From NCBI GenBank assembly GCA_037783415.1, contig JAZGTN010000089.1, positions 1,860,001 through 1,924,000 of the forward strand: a DNA stretch of 64,000 bases, in the 5' to 3' direction. Shown here in pieces: positions 23,832 to 37,300 of the stretch (its first letter is position 1; each line of letters starts with the position of its first letter). Source of the DNA: Leptasterias polaris (Eukaryota; Echinodermata; Asteroidea; Forcipulatida; Asteriidae). The position numbers were made by a program, and so were the translations under genes. The notes beneath the pieces were generated by a model that saw nothing but the letters and a program-made list of their open reading frames with translations, ran no database searches and was not told the DNA's origin.

Positions 23832-26800
23832 CTACACACAAATGCAAAGAAATGAAACCAAACTTGAGTTATCACTATTGGTATGAATCCATTTTAATGT
23901 TAACCCTCAATGGCCCTATTACATCTTAACATAATGTAAACAATGCATTAGTCTAAAGCCTTTTTCAAACTCACTCCAGATGCAACTCCCTAGAAATACT
24001 ACCACAGGAGACTCCCAGTATCACCCAATTTTGTTCCACACCCTGCTGCAATTTTCATGGAACAAAATTAACACACATTAGACTAGCCATGGGTTATTTG
24101 CTTAAATATAATCCTAAGCAGGGGTAGCTCACTCTCAGGAGTTTGTCAGGGTTAGCAATTCAAGTGTGAACAGATCAACCAATTTCTCCTGGGTTTTTCC
24201 TTGGAAGTTCATGTAGTGTGAAAGGGGCTTTAACTGCCAAGCACAATGTGATACCACAACCACGACAATGAATTCAACCCAGACATTTGTACTACAAAAC
24301 GTTCCTAAATCTATCACAATCAAACAGCACTGGCCATATAAGAATTGATGGTTACGGCGATGGTCAAGGGTATTGCCAAGGACATCCTAAACTGCAACAC
24401 ACATTGATGTGGCAAGCCTGAGAAAACCTGAAAACAAGGTGCTTGCTATGTGAACCAGAAACACCAGGGTTAACCCCTATACTCTTCCGAGGTAAGTGTT
24501 CTGTGTTTTTTTTACATGCACTACCAATCCTAGTACACGGGACCTACGGTTTAATGTCCCATCTGAAGGACAAAGCACTTATGGTAAAGTATCATGTACA
24601 TGGACATGAGTGCCACAATCAGGACTTGAACCCACACTCTGCTGATCGGAAACACCAGAGCTTGAGTCCGGTGCTCTTAACTGCCCGGCTGAGACATGCC
24701 ATAATACTGTTTAAAACCTTGCGATCAACTGCTCTTTTCACAGCCAACACTCAAAAAGAGATTTTCACTTAGTTGTACCTGTAAGTTTACTACATCCTAC
24801 TGTTCACACTTTCAACCAATATTTCAACACTTATGTTTATTAAAATATAGACCGGTACTGTACCTTCATGAGCTAAGACGTTGTCATTCCTTTCACCAGG
24901 TACTGACAAATCTCCCAGATACACATCATCATCTTCTTCAACCTTTATAGCCTCCTGTCTTGGCAGGTTACCAACTCGGGGGTTACCATTTATACCTCGT
25001 TCCTCACGAAGATACTCATCTAGCAGCGACGACTCCGACTGGTACTCGAACACCTCGCTCAAGTTTGAATCATTGAAGACGATTTTCAACTACGGAAAAG
25101 AAAACAAAAACAAAACTTTTGATTAGGCTTTTGAAAGACATGATTCTGAAAAATTCAAAAGAAAAAGATCTCTTAAAATTCTTTAGCAGAGGCCAGTCTT
25201 TTATGACCTTAATTGAAGGATATTAAAGTAAAATGTAAGTATAACCTTCAAGGTTAATTTGTGTGTGTTTATGAATCATAAAAATAAATGTATTTAGATG
25301 GGTTAAGCTTAAAACAGGTTTGCCTTCACAATCATGACAATTTGTTTGAATATGCAGGTTCTGCTGAAACACAACAGTGTTTTAAGACTTGCATTATAGT
25401 ACCCAATAAAAACTAACTGTTTAACAGTAACTCCCTTGAGTGATTTATTAGGATCCTTCCTCACTCTAACAAAATCCAACATCATGGTTGGTAACTCAAC
25501 ACCCAAACTGATGGACTCAGAGTCTCTGATTAGGGTGGTATGCCTGATCCAATGAGTGATTTACTAGGATCCGTCCTCACTCTAAACAAAATCCAACATC
25601 ATGGTTGGTAACTCAACACCAAAACTGATGGACTCAGAGTCTCTGATTAGGGTGGTATGCCTGATCCAATGAGTGATTTACTAGGATCCGTCCTCACTCT
25701 AAACAAAATCCAACATCATGGTTGGTAACTCAACACCCAAACTGATGGACTCAGAGTCTCTGATTAGGGTGGTATGCCTGATCCAATGAGTGATTTACTA
25801 GGATCCGTCCTCACTCTAAACAAAATCCAACATCATGGTTGGTAACTCAACACCCAAACTGATGGACTCAGAGTCTCTGATTAGGGTGGTATGCCTGATC
25901 CAATGAGTGATTTACTAGGATCCGTCCTCACTCTAACAAAATCCAACATCATGGTTGGTAACTCAACACCCAAACTGATGGACTCTGATTCTAGTATTCC
26001 TGATCTGATCCCAGGTAAAGCATAATCAGTTCCGGTGGTAAAGCATAACCAGTTTCCAGCTGCAGTCCTCTGTCCAACCATGGAGGAAGGATACAAATCA
26101 TTAAAAACATGTAGTTGGATTTTGAAGGGTTTGGGGGTTAGGAATTTACATGTAGTCTAGCTTTCATCTAATTTTAGGTTGAACAAAAATGACTGCCGTA
26201 GTCAAACAAATTGACTACGGCTGGATTTGAACCTGTGACCTCCGGATTAACATGCCCTAATGTTAACAGTATCCCTATTTTGTCAGTATCTTTGTTCGGG
26301 GTGCCAGTCAGATCACCTTAAGGGGGACATGTAAATATCAACTCCTTGATTAACTCGACAAGAACAAAAATTATCATAATTATCTCTTGAAAATGCACAA
26401 ATGAGGAAAGCTCAAGCTGACTAATTACTTGAATGCATAGCAACGGTCTTTAATTATGAAAATTGTGCACTTTCCAAGGCATACCTGTGCATACATGTAC
26501 TTAGGTATGCTGTGAAAAACACCACAAAGATTCAGCCTCAATTACATAGTTAATTAAGAATAAGATAATTCCTTAGCAAATATAATAAATAATAAATTTC
26601 AAAAAAGTCTTTGAATGTATTATAAGCTGATACACAAGGGGGGGGGGGGGGGGGTTCATCAACACAAAGACTAAATCTACGTTTCTGTGTGTATACATGT
26701 ACAAATATTTTCCATCTCAACATTTTTTAATTTCCAGTTTTATACACGTTCATTCTTTATCTGCTCTGACGCAAAACAAATATACACCGCTTCAAAACTT

Positions 26801-29800
26801 CTCAAAAAATCACTCATGCAGAAGAAATGTTAAACACGACGCGTGAACAAGCTGCTAAATTCTCAATCAAACACTGGAGATTTGTCAAAAAAATTTAATT
26901 GTAGTAAATCAATAGAGACATTCAGTATATGTTTTGCTGTATAGTCTACTGACAAGTGTGATCAATGCGGGCCGTTGGTTCAATCTACCTAGTACTTATT
27001 GTTCAGCAGGTGTGGTTGGACAAATCCTGCTCAATCACGTATACAGCTTGCTGTTCATAGTAAACGTTTTCTTTTCCTATATGCATTGATCGATGCTAGA
27101 ATGTGGTGCACTCACCATTTGTAATCAATTGATGTACGCAAACTCAGAAGATGCGACTAGTGATTGAAAATGAGCAGCACATTCATTTTTAATAGTGTCT
27201 CTATTTGTGCAATTGATTTAAAACATTGTGACATTAAAAATATTAAATATTTGTAACTTGTAAGATTTGTTTTTAAAATAAGCAAGAACAGCAAAAAAGA
27301 ACTAGAAAGCACAAGAGCTGTATTTGAGCAAATACAGGGATCTCTGCCCGGGGGGGGGGGGGGGTCGGGGAGGCACGGGCAGAGATAACTGTAACTTGCC
27401 AAATTTAGATACTGGACATAAAATTCATAATAAACTCACTCACACTTCTTCAACGATATTCTAGCCTTTGTGCGCTATACATGTTAATACATTTTTCCAT
27501 TTAAAATTTCTGCTACATTATATGTACATACATGAAAGTTGCTTATTTCTAAATATTAATGGTTCGATATGATTTCATTAATTGAACACAAAGCAGAAGA
27601 TGGCATCAGTAGGGAAAAAAATTGATTAGTTCCTATTTGATGTCACTAATTATTAAGTTTTTACTACGACATGGCTTAACTTTTGGAGTAAGATCAACAA
27701 GACTGCAGGGCTTGTACTATGTCGCTCAGAATTCTTACTGGACCGGAAAAAAAATTGGTAAAAAAAATCAACATTTTTAAACACTAAATATTCTGAATGG
27801 GCCCTACTTTCTATATTTTATCCTAAATGAAATTCACGTAAAGGCCACTACAAGCATTTCAGTGTTGCCCTTGAAAACTGTGAAACACAATTTCCTTAAC
27901 AGCTGATGATCCGATATACGGCATAAACAATAATCATTTTCAGCAGTGATGAAATGTTAGTCAGATATACGTTGTACATCCAAGTTTATTTACGTCCCTC
28001 CTAGATCCTCAACTAATGCCTAATAACAGATTGTGCATAGTCCAAGGTCAGATTTTCATAATTTAATGAAAATGCGTTTTGTGATTGTAATTAATTGCAG
28101 TGCCTTTAGGCTAGATAATCATGAGACAACTGAAAGTTGTAAAAGGAAATAAATGTCAGCTCATTGGACACTTGATGCCCCAGAAACAAATCCCATCCTC
28201 ACTCAAAACAAATTGCCATTTCCTGTCAGTTGTTTTGTGGTAAACAGATGAAGCCATTACTGTCTTGGTACACAGTTTAAAATAAAATCACTGTTAATGT
28301 TTCTCAACCTAAATGTTAGGCATTGCCTTGGGCTAAAATTTTACTCTGGACTTCAGGCCTGAGGCCAGTAAACTTATGACCATAAGTGTCAGGCCAGTAA
28401 ACTTATGACCTGACAAGTCCTACAGTCTTGTGTTTTTAAAATTGTATATTATTGTATATTATTGTATATTATTTAATTAATAATAATACCTCACTGTGTA
28501 ATATCTTGAACAAGAAATTAGTTGTGTTCAAATGTTGACTGAGTCTGATAAAATACCTTTCAACTCTATTTATTGAGTAATTTGATACTTAAAGGCCCTT
28601 TACACTATTGGTAAGATCGAAAAACACAAATGTTCACGGACTCACACATAACTTTCATGATTTAAAGTAAGTAATGGTAGAAAGGGTTCCTTAAAATATT
28701 TCTGCCTAAAATGCTATCGTTTCTGAGAAATGAGTAAAACAATAGTTTTTATCGCGCGCGATAATAAACTCGATGTTTGAAAAACATTAAACACATAAGG
28801 TCTCTTTTCACTATTTTCTCGTGACCTCGATGACCAATTGAGCTCAAATTTTCACAGGTTTGTTATTTCATGTATGTGGTTGATTACACAAAACATGAAC
28901 ACTGTCTGTGATTATTTTGTCAGCTCTGCCAATTCTGTATAATACCTTTAAAACCAATAAAGACACATGAGATTAACTTCTTTTAAACAGTCTCAGTGCT
29001 TGTTCAAAGAAAACAGTTAAATGCATGTGGAACTGTGCCAGGAAGTTTTTTTCTCATTTTCATTCTGGTCTTGTAAAAAATAAATCTTAACCAGTAAACA
29101 TTTTGAGCTACATGTACAAGCGCTGTGGTCTTGTGGATTTCCCCCCCCCCCCAAATTGAAGTCCGGTTGCTAAAAACTTGACCCCCCACCCCCCCTCAAA
29201 GTAATCTGTATTGGGTTCCTTCAGAACATGTACATTATAACTAATTTAGCTAATAATTTGAAGGATTGAAGCAGTGGGGACCCTGTAAAGTTATATAAGT
29301 TGATTTTGAATGATTATGGCAGTAGGGATCCTACATCATAACACATTTACATTTTGAAGGATTGAGGCAAAATAAATTGTAATATAGGATTGCTGAAGCA
29401 GTAGAGATTTTGTATAAAACTAATCTGTTGATTTTAAAGGTTGGAAACAGTTATCTACAATGAAGGTTTGAGTTAAGGCCACATAAAAAAAAACAATTGT
29501 TGATCGCCCCCGCCCGACCGTTCAAAACCCCCGACCCCATTTTTTTTTTTTTTTTATCATACAAAACGGCATTTTCAATGATATTTTCAGTCAAATTTGG
29601 CTCTGACATTGTGTTGATCTATTTTTCCCATGTCTGGATATCTCTTTATACTTTTACTGCCCAGATTTTTCAGCTGATATTTTTTCAAAATCTATAGGTT
29701 TGAAAAGATGTTTGAAGAAGGTTTTTATTCATGTTGGCAAAGCAAGAACAATTCTTCAAATATTTACTGCGTTTTAGTTTTTTTGAAAAATTTTATAGAA

Positions 29801-31302
29801 AATGTCATCTACATTGTAGGAGTTAAATGGGTTTAACAAAACAATCAAAAACACACAAACCCTCTGCTTTATAGTGATTGTGATGATTTCTTTATTCTTT
29901 ATTTCATATTTGGCCATGTCAACAAAAATAAATAAAAAATAAAAAATAAAAATAAAAACCGCCCTCCCTCCCCCACCCCCCGAAAAAAAAGGACGATCAA
30001 CAATTTTTTTTGTTTATGTGGCCTAATGGCATAATTTTCTTTGTACTTAAAGGGTGTGTACAACATTGGTACTTGCCAAAGACCTGTATCCAAACTTGAT
30101 GTCACCCAACATATACATTAAATAACAAACCTGTGAAAGTTTAAGCTAAATCGAACTTCGGAGTCTCGAGAAAACAGTGAAAAAAAACCTTATGTGTTTT
30201 AACTTCTTTTCAAACATCGGAATTAATATCCTGCAGGATAAAGACTATTATTTTACTCATTTCTACAAAACTGTGGCATTTCAAGCAAAACTATTTCAAG
30301 GGAAGTTTTCCACCATGACCATCTTTATACCATGTACATGTAAGTTATGTGCAAATCTGTGAACATTTATATTTTCATTCTTACGAATGTTGTACACACC
30401 CTTTAACAAAAATACTGTATATATTTAAAATTTGGTGTTTGCTCTTACATTAATGTGTGTTGACCTGTATACTTACATGTAGCAAGGATACTTTATGTTC
30501 TAAAAGATTTCTTATCCAGGCCTGGAATTTCATCATTGAGAGGGCAAGGCTGTTTTCACTTTTCAATGGACACTTCAATTGGAAAATCTTAAAGTCTATG
30601 GGAACATTTTAAGGGGCACCAAGACCACGGCAACAGAGGTCTTTGCCTTCATGTAATTCCAGGCTTGCTTTTCATGAGCTTCTATTTGGCATGTTCATTT
30701 CATAGTTGAGACTAAATCACTTGGAAAACGAAACTACTGTACCTTGGGAAAAAGGAAGTTAATACTTTCAATTGCTTCCTGAAAATGTCATTAGGAAGTA
30801 TTTACACAGGAAATAAAAGTATAAATGTTTACAAATAACAATCACAGAATAACACATTGGGTAGACAAACAGAGCAATAACCTGTACAAGTTCAGATCAT
30901 ACTAGACATTGAGTTTTAAATTGTGTTTGAGTATTGACCTCAAATAAAATGCAATGAAATTAAACCTTTGATGTGTTTGTAGGCCTCACAAAGTGTTGCG
31001 TGATTGATTGTACAATCCAGTCAATTCAATCAGTGTGCAGACTGCAGGATTTGTATATGGTGGCAGTGACCACACCCTTTCTATGGGCCCATGCACAAAC
31101 TTTCAATACATGTGCAGTACATGCCAGCAGGAAGTTTTTTATTTATTTTGTGTGCATTAGGCATATTGTCTGAATAGTTAGACTGAACTTTGAAAAAAAA
31201 AAAAAAAAAAAAAAAACTCTGCAAAAATGTACACAAACACAGTGTACAATTGTGTACATTACTGCATATTGTAAAGGACTGGTGAGTTGGGGGTTGGGCG
31301 CC

Positions 31303-31333
<31 letters not shown>

Positions 31334-34300
31334 GGGACAGGAACAGGAACATGTTGGGGTGGGGGGGGGGGGGGGAACACACAGAGAATTCCTTTGGGAT
31401 ACACATGTACATGTAGTACTAATTAATTAATTATGTAGGATGTTAACAGGTTAAGTGCACAGTATACAGCTACACAGCAAGGCTGGGGAATCCAGTGCTT
31501 CACCCAGCGACCCTTTCAGAAGTCTACGTTGAATTTTTGTATACACTATGTATTTTTGTGTTAAAGAAGGGTATGGTTGTTGGTTGACATTATATGATTG
31601 TTATTTTGTTTATTTGTTATTTTGTTAGTTTGTGAAGGGTTGATGTTTGTATTTTGCTTTGTTGGGGTTGAGTTGATTGTACAGTAGCAGTAGTCTGTAC
31701 ACAGAGCAGGCCTAGAATTTCATATTTGAGAGGCCATTTTCATTTTTTCAAATGGCCCTTCCATTGGAAAATCTTAAAAGTCTCTGAGAAACTTTTTTTA
31801 AGGGGCACCGCAATTAAGAAAAGTACAACAGAGGCCATTGCCTCTACTCTAGATCCAGGCCGGACAAAGCTATCATTTCTGTAAGGGAGTATAAATGTAA
31901 CTTTTGTCTGCACAGGATTCACAAAGGAAGGTACATATCTTATTCTTCTTCTATGTTCTACATCTTTTAATACTGCTTGAGTCACAGCAGACAGCATGCA
32001 ATAATGCACTGTTCCCCCAAGACGAAGACTGTCGGAAGATTCATTAATTACATTTCCTCTCACGCCGTAGATGATGCACAGCTTTTTGGTAACCCTAGCA
32101 ACACGAAACAGGTCTTCTGAATATAATGGATTGCCCACGTCACCACCCCCTCGTTGTAATGTCAATAGTACATAAAGCAGTCACGGAGGGATCCCTCTTC
32201 TTCCCACCCCCCCCCCTCCCCAAATAAAAATGTTAACCTCAACAAAAAAGGCTTATCCAGTCTGCCTTATCCCATGGGCCACACATTTGCTTTTAATTGC
32301 GATCCTTTTGTCAGTTATTACTTTATCCTCTAGCATGAGAAGTACCCAAGGGAAGATGCCAACTTGTTTCCTACCCCTCACCCATCTGCCTTGTTGGTTA
32401 ATATTTCTCTGAATTTTTCAACGTCATGTGAATGTTTTTCCCCTCAGTGAACAGTTAGTTGTATAATTTTTTTTCTGTGGGGTTTCTTGTTTCATTCTAA
32501 GTTAACTTTCCCACAAAATTTTCACATTTTACCTAAGGTTGTGTTGCAATTTTTATGTATCCTTAAAGGCATGGACACTATTGGTAATTACTCAAAATAA
32601 TTGTTAGCATAAAAACTTACTTGGTAACGAGCAATGGAGAGCTGTTGATAGTATAAAACATTGTGAGAAACGACTCCCTCTGAAGTAATGTAGTTTTTGA
32701 GAAAAAGGTAATTTCTCACTCAAATAATAAAAGACTTCAGCGAAGCCTTTTATTATTGGCATCTGAAAGCACACAAATTTGTGCAACAAGGGTGTTTTTT
32801 CTTTCATTATTTTCTTGCAACTTCGATGACCAATTCAGCCCAAATTTTCACAGGTTTGTTATTTTATGCATATGTTGAGATACACCAAGTGAGAATACTG
32901 GTCTTTGACAATTAACAAAGGTGTCCAGTGCCTTTAAAAACTCTACACAGGGCTTTAAAGACATATTGGGCCACTAGCCTGAGTCCATGTTTTTAGCCAG
33001 TACTTAACCTCCCTAATTCAGGTAAGTTCCTTCCTTCCTAGCTGTCGACTGTTTTCCTCCCCTCTCTCATCGGTTTAGATTTCAACTCTAAACCCCCCCC
33101 CCCCCTAAAGCTCGGGAAAGGGCAAATATTAAAAGGGAAGAACACATTTCTTGTTTTGTAAGTATAATTCTGGTCCAGTTAAAGGCAGTGTGTACTTTTG
33201 GTTATTACTCCACAAGTTAATGACCACAAAAACTTACTTGGTAAAGAGCAAGGGAGCTGTTGATATTATAAAACATTGTTTAGAAACGACCCCCTTTGAA
33301 GTATTATATGTAGTTTCAGAGAAAGAAGTAATTTTTTCACCAAACAAATTAAATCTGAGAATATCTTCAGGCTTGAAACCTTTCTCAGGCATCCAAAAGC
33401 ACACAATTCTATGCAACAATGTGTTTTTCTGTCATTATTTTCTTGCAACTTTGATGACCAATTGAGCACAAATTTTCACAGGTTTGTTATTTTATGCATA
33501 TGTTGGGATACACCTACATAAGTGAGGAGTCTGAGGACACAGGTCTTTGACAATAACCAAAAGTATCCCCTGCCCAGCTCCATGGTCTTGTGAATGCCAT
33601 CTTCAAATTCAAGCCCTTCCATAGATGTGACATGCTGCTAAAATAATCTAAAGTCTTGTTTTAACAGATGAAATTCTTGTTCTTTTTTTATCTCATCTTT
33701 ATGGAAAGTCGGCTGTACAAACATGGCTGTAGTCTTGGGACATGTATTGATACAGTAAGTTTGTGAACTATGTTGATCCTCTGCAGTGAGCTAAATGCAA
33801 TAAACCTAATGAAGCATCAACAGATAAAAGCAATGAGTCAATGGAGCATGTAAAATGGCCTCTCAACCCTCCAGTCCGATCCCGTCTGCTAGACTTCTTC
33901 AACAACCTTAAGTACACACTACATGTAGGTCTGCTTATAATGTTCATTACATGTTCTTAAATAGTTGGAAAATCATTTACATGTGTAGTAAGTAAATCTT
34001 ATAGCAAGCAGGAGTGTACAATTACTGTAGAACTACTTTAATCTGCTTTAAACAAATACAAGGTACTGTACACTACATATATTTAAACATAAATGTCTAC
34101 TTTGTAGCTACTACATTTAAGAAATTGCTCAAAACTGAACTGTTTTGAATCAATTCTAACTCATGTTCCATTTTTACAGCGCTTTGATCTAGCTAGGAAT
34201 ATGATTGGTGCGCTACATAATAACCTATTATTATCATTTAATATCTGCATAACTAAGTGAAGAAGGTAGATGACAATTTTACATGATGTATTATTGAACT

Positions 34301-37300
34301 ATGTGCGCAAAGTTGCATCCTTTAGAAAACATACATGTATGCAAGGCTTCATACAACTAAACTTGTGGAAATGTCATCATTCTGCAGACATGTTAGAGTG
34401 ACCATGAAAAAGAGTCTGAAGGTTCTTTTGTGCATATTGACGTATTGAATTATTTTTATGTCTTGAATTATTTTTATGTCGTATTTAAAATAAGCTTTAA
34501 AGTGGTGAGTATGTACAGGGGGTCTTCATGCAACGATAAGTTTTGAAGGGTAAAATGAAACTTGTCAGACTCCCAATTTTTGTTCTTCATCAATCAACAA
34601 ACTTTGTCAATACAAACTTAAAGGGGGATTATTCTTCCTCTATGGACATTACCACTCAAAATTTCTCAAAAACGCTACAACCTTTAAATGAAATTTTCAC
34701 AGGTTAGTTTCTTGTATAAATCTACATTTATATAGGATTAAAACAATAAAACGGTTCCAAAACCCAAATGCATACTTTGCCTTTAAATGTTTCAAATTAA
34801 TAATAAATTATGTTGAAATATCAGCCCGCCTCTAGGCACCAGACTCAAGAGTTTTTGTCAATTTCTGAGAAAACTGTAATGCAATTTTGTATGAAAGTCC
34901 AAGGTTAATACATTATGAAGGCAAGCTCCAACGTCACTGTAGACCAAGTTAGTATTGATCGGGGCTTACTGGAATACTGGCCTACTTCCATTGTATCATC
35001 CATTTGCTCCTTGTCCTAATTTGCATACAATTTTAGAGCAAATTCTTAAACACTCAAAATTATGTATTTCTGTTGTAACAAAACTTTTGTTCATGTAACA
35101 TGTACGCATCAGACAAATTTCAAATATGATGAGTGAGTGGTGTCATGAATATTATATGCTTTACAGTCAAATAATTTTGTACTATGGGAAAATAGGTTTG
35201 TGGATTTTTATTTAAGAACAAATAAATGTAAAAATTAGTGTGTTTAAATTTTCAGTTTAACAAAATGATGAAAGGAATTGTTTTTAAAAGAGGTCATGAA
35301 GAATGAAACCCACATACATACATACATAATGACAAATGGTTTAAATAATTAACATACAATATCCAAATATTTTACCTCTATATCATGCATGGTTTTAATG
35401 TACAAAAGAAAAAAGAGAGTCAAAAATAAAACCGCGTGACTAATCCTATTGTAACGTATGGGAAATCCCTCAGATGTCCAAATAAATCCAACAATCCGAA
35501 TTAACAAGGTCGTTTGACAATAGTGAAAAATGTTCATTAAACAAATGGGATAACAAAACATTTTTCCTCGAAAGTATACACAAGTTGTTAGCAAGCCTTG
35601 TGGGACCCACTTGCTACACAACCATGTGAGTCATGGGAGTGCGGTGGGGTGACACCCATGGGTTTGCAGGCACTGAATGGCCAGTATGCACAACCCCACT
35701 GCATTCCAACCTACAGAAAAAACTCCCCCATGCATTATGTTTTCTTTGGACAATGCTTGCGCCCATTCCCTTTTGTTCATTTCGTTGACATTGTTGGTGT
35801 TCAACACTTGTGACTGTCCCTGAACTCTAACCAAAGGGGATAAGAGATAAGAGTGTGATGTAGGTTTTTCATGTAAATCACAAACATTTTGTGTAATTTT
35901 ATTGTCTGTAAAGGTGTCCTGAAAGGTTGCACATTTTGTCCCATGTTCGTTGTTTAAACACATCATTGTCAAAGAAGAAAATACCCCATGGTGACTTCAA
36001 AACAAGGACTTAACGAGTAAACAATGCTAATTTTATCAGTTGGTCCATAAAAATTGTAAAAGTTTTATTGCCAATTACACAAGCACAGACGATGATATTA
36101 TGTAAGTGACATATATTTACATGCAAACAGAGCATGTTCTGTGATTTAATAATGGTGTATGATGCAAATATTATACACTGCACTTTGAACAAGGGGAGGG
36201 TTGCTTAAGTAGACTTTGATCCATAACCGTCCATTATTCAGAGATTAAAATAAATACGTTTATCATTTCATAACTGCATAGTAGTCATCATAGGGGAAGA
36301 TTTTGAATCATTTTGATATCTAAGGAAAAACAATCTTGTGGCATCACTCGGAAACCCCCTATTTTGCATTTGCATTTTGTACATGCACAGAGTTCACTCA
36401 AAAATAGTTTTCACAAAGCTAGTTGTCTCTCTGAAGCGCAAGCAATTTTGGATGATGAATCATTGACTCTATAGAATGTCTGTTTTAAAAATAAAAAAAT
36501 ACCTAATGATCATGTAGCTTGACAAATTTATTTTTGTTTCCCTTTTTTTGTTTTATCCATTGTTTAATGCCGATTCAGTGATATTTTTTTATGAAAACAA
36601 ATTATGATGCAAACAAATTATGATGCAAATAAATTATGTCCCTTCTGTAATACGCACTGTGTGTTTAAAATAAAACACCTTTATTTGTAGAAGTTAAAGA
36701 GGACAATTGTCAAATTTGTGTTATTTGCCGGGTTTGGGCTGGTTTGGCTATGGTAGCCATAACATGACCAACATCAACATGTCATCTCTATTATAATTTA
36801 TATTAACTTTGAAAAAAAAAAAAATTATAAAATTATTCTTTTTAAAAACAACTGGGAAAAAACATTACTCCATGAATGTTCTCTCACTTAGTACAATAAT
36901 GTGATAAAAATGTCCTGCCCAAACAATAGAGTTGGTCAAAGTTGGGATTATCCCAACTGTAGTTGGAATCAGACAAACCATAGTTGGGCACAAATAAACT
37001 TGGGCATGTACATGTAGTTGGGGCACAACAGAAACATGACTATTCAAGAACATATATTTTCCAGATTTTTTGTCACAGAAAATCAATTGTTAATCCTTAC
37101 CTTTTTGGACTCGGAATGTCCCAGGTTGGATAAAGATGGCGACTTCAAGGCTGATGGTTTTCCAGTGGGGGTGTTGTACCCAATCCATTCTTTACCGGGC
37201 GTCTTTTTTAGCTTTCTGGGTGCAGCTTTCTCTTCGACACGCCCATTCACCAAATTTGGTGATTCCTTGACGGGTGATAAAGTCACATCATCTATGTTCG

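Noticed and set aside
31081..31412. Proline-rich frames on the minus strand
   Set aside because: They translate long G and A homopolymers (C and T runs on that strand) and contain no other signal.
31740..32165. 141-codon open frame on the minus strand
   Set aside because: Its C-terminal part is an AGGCCTGGAATT repeat read in reverse. The rest has no recognisable domain.
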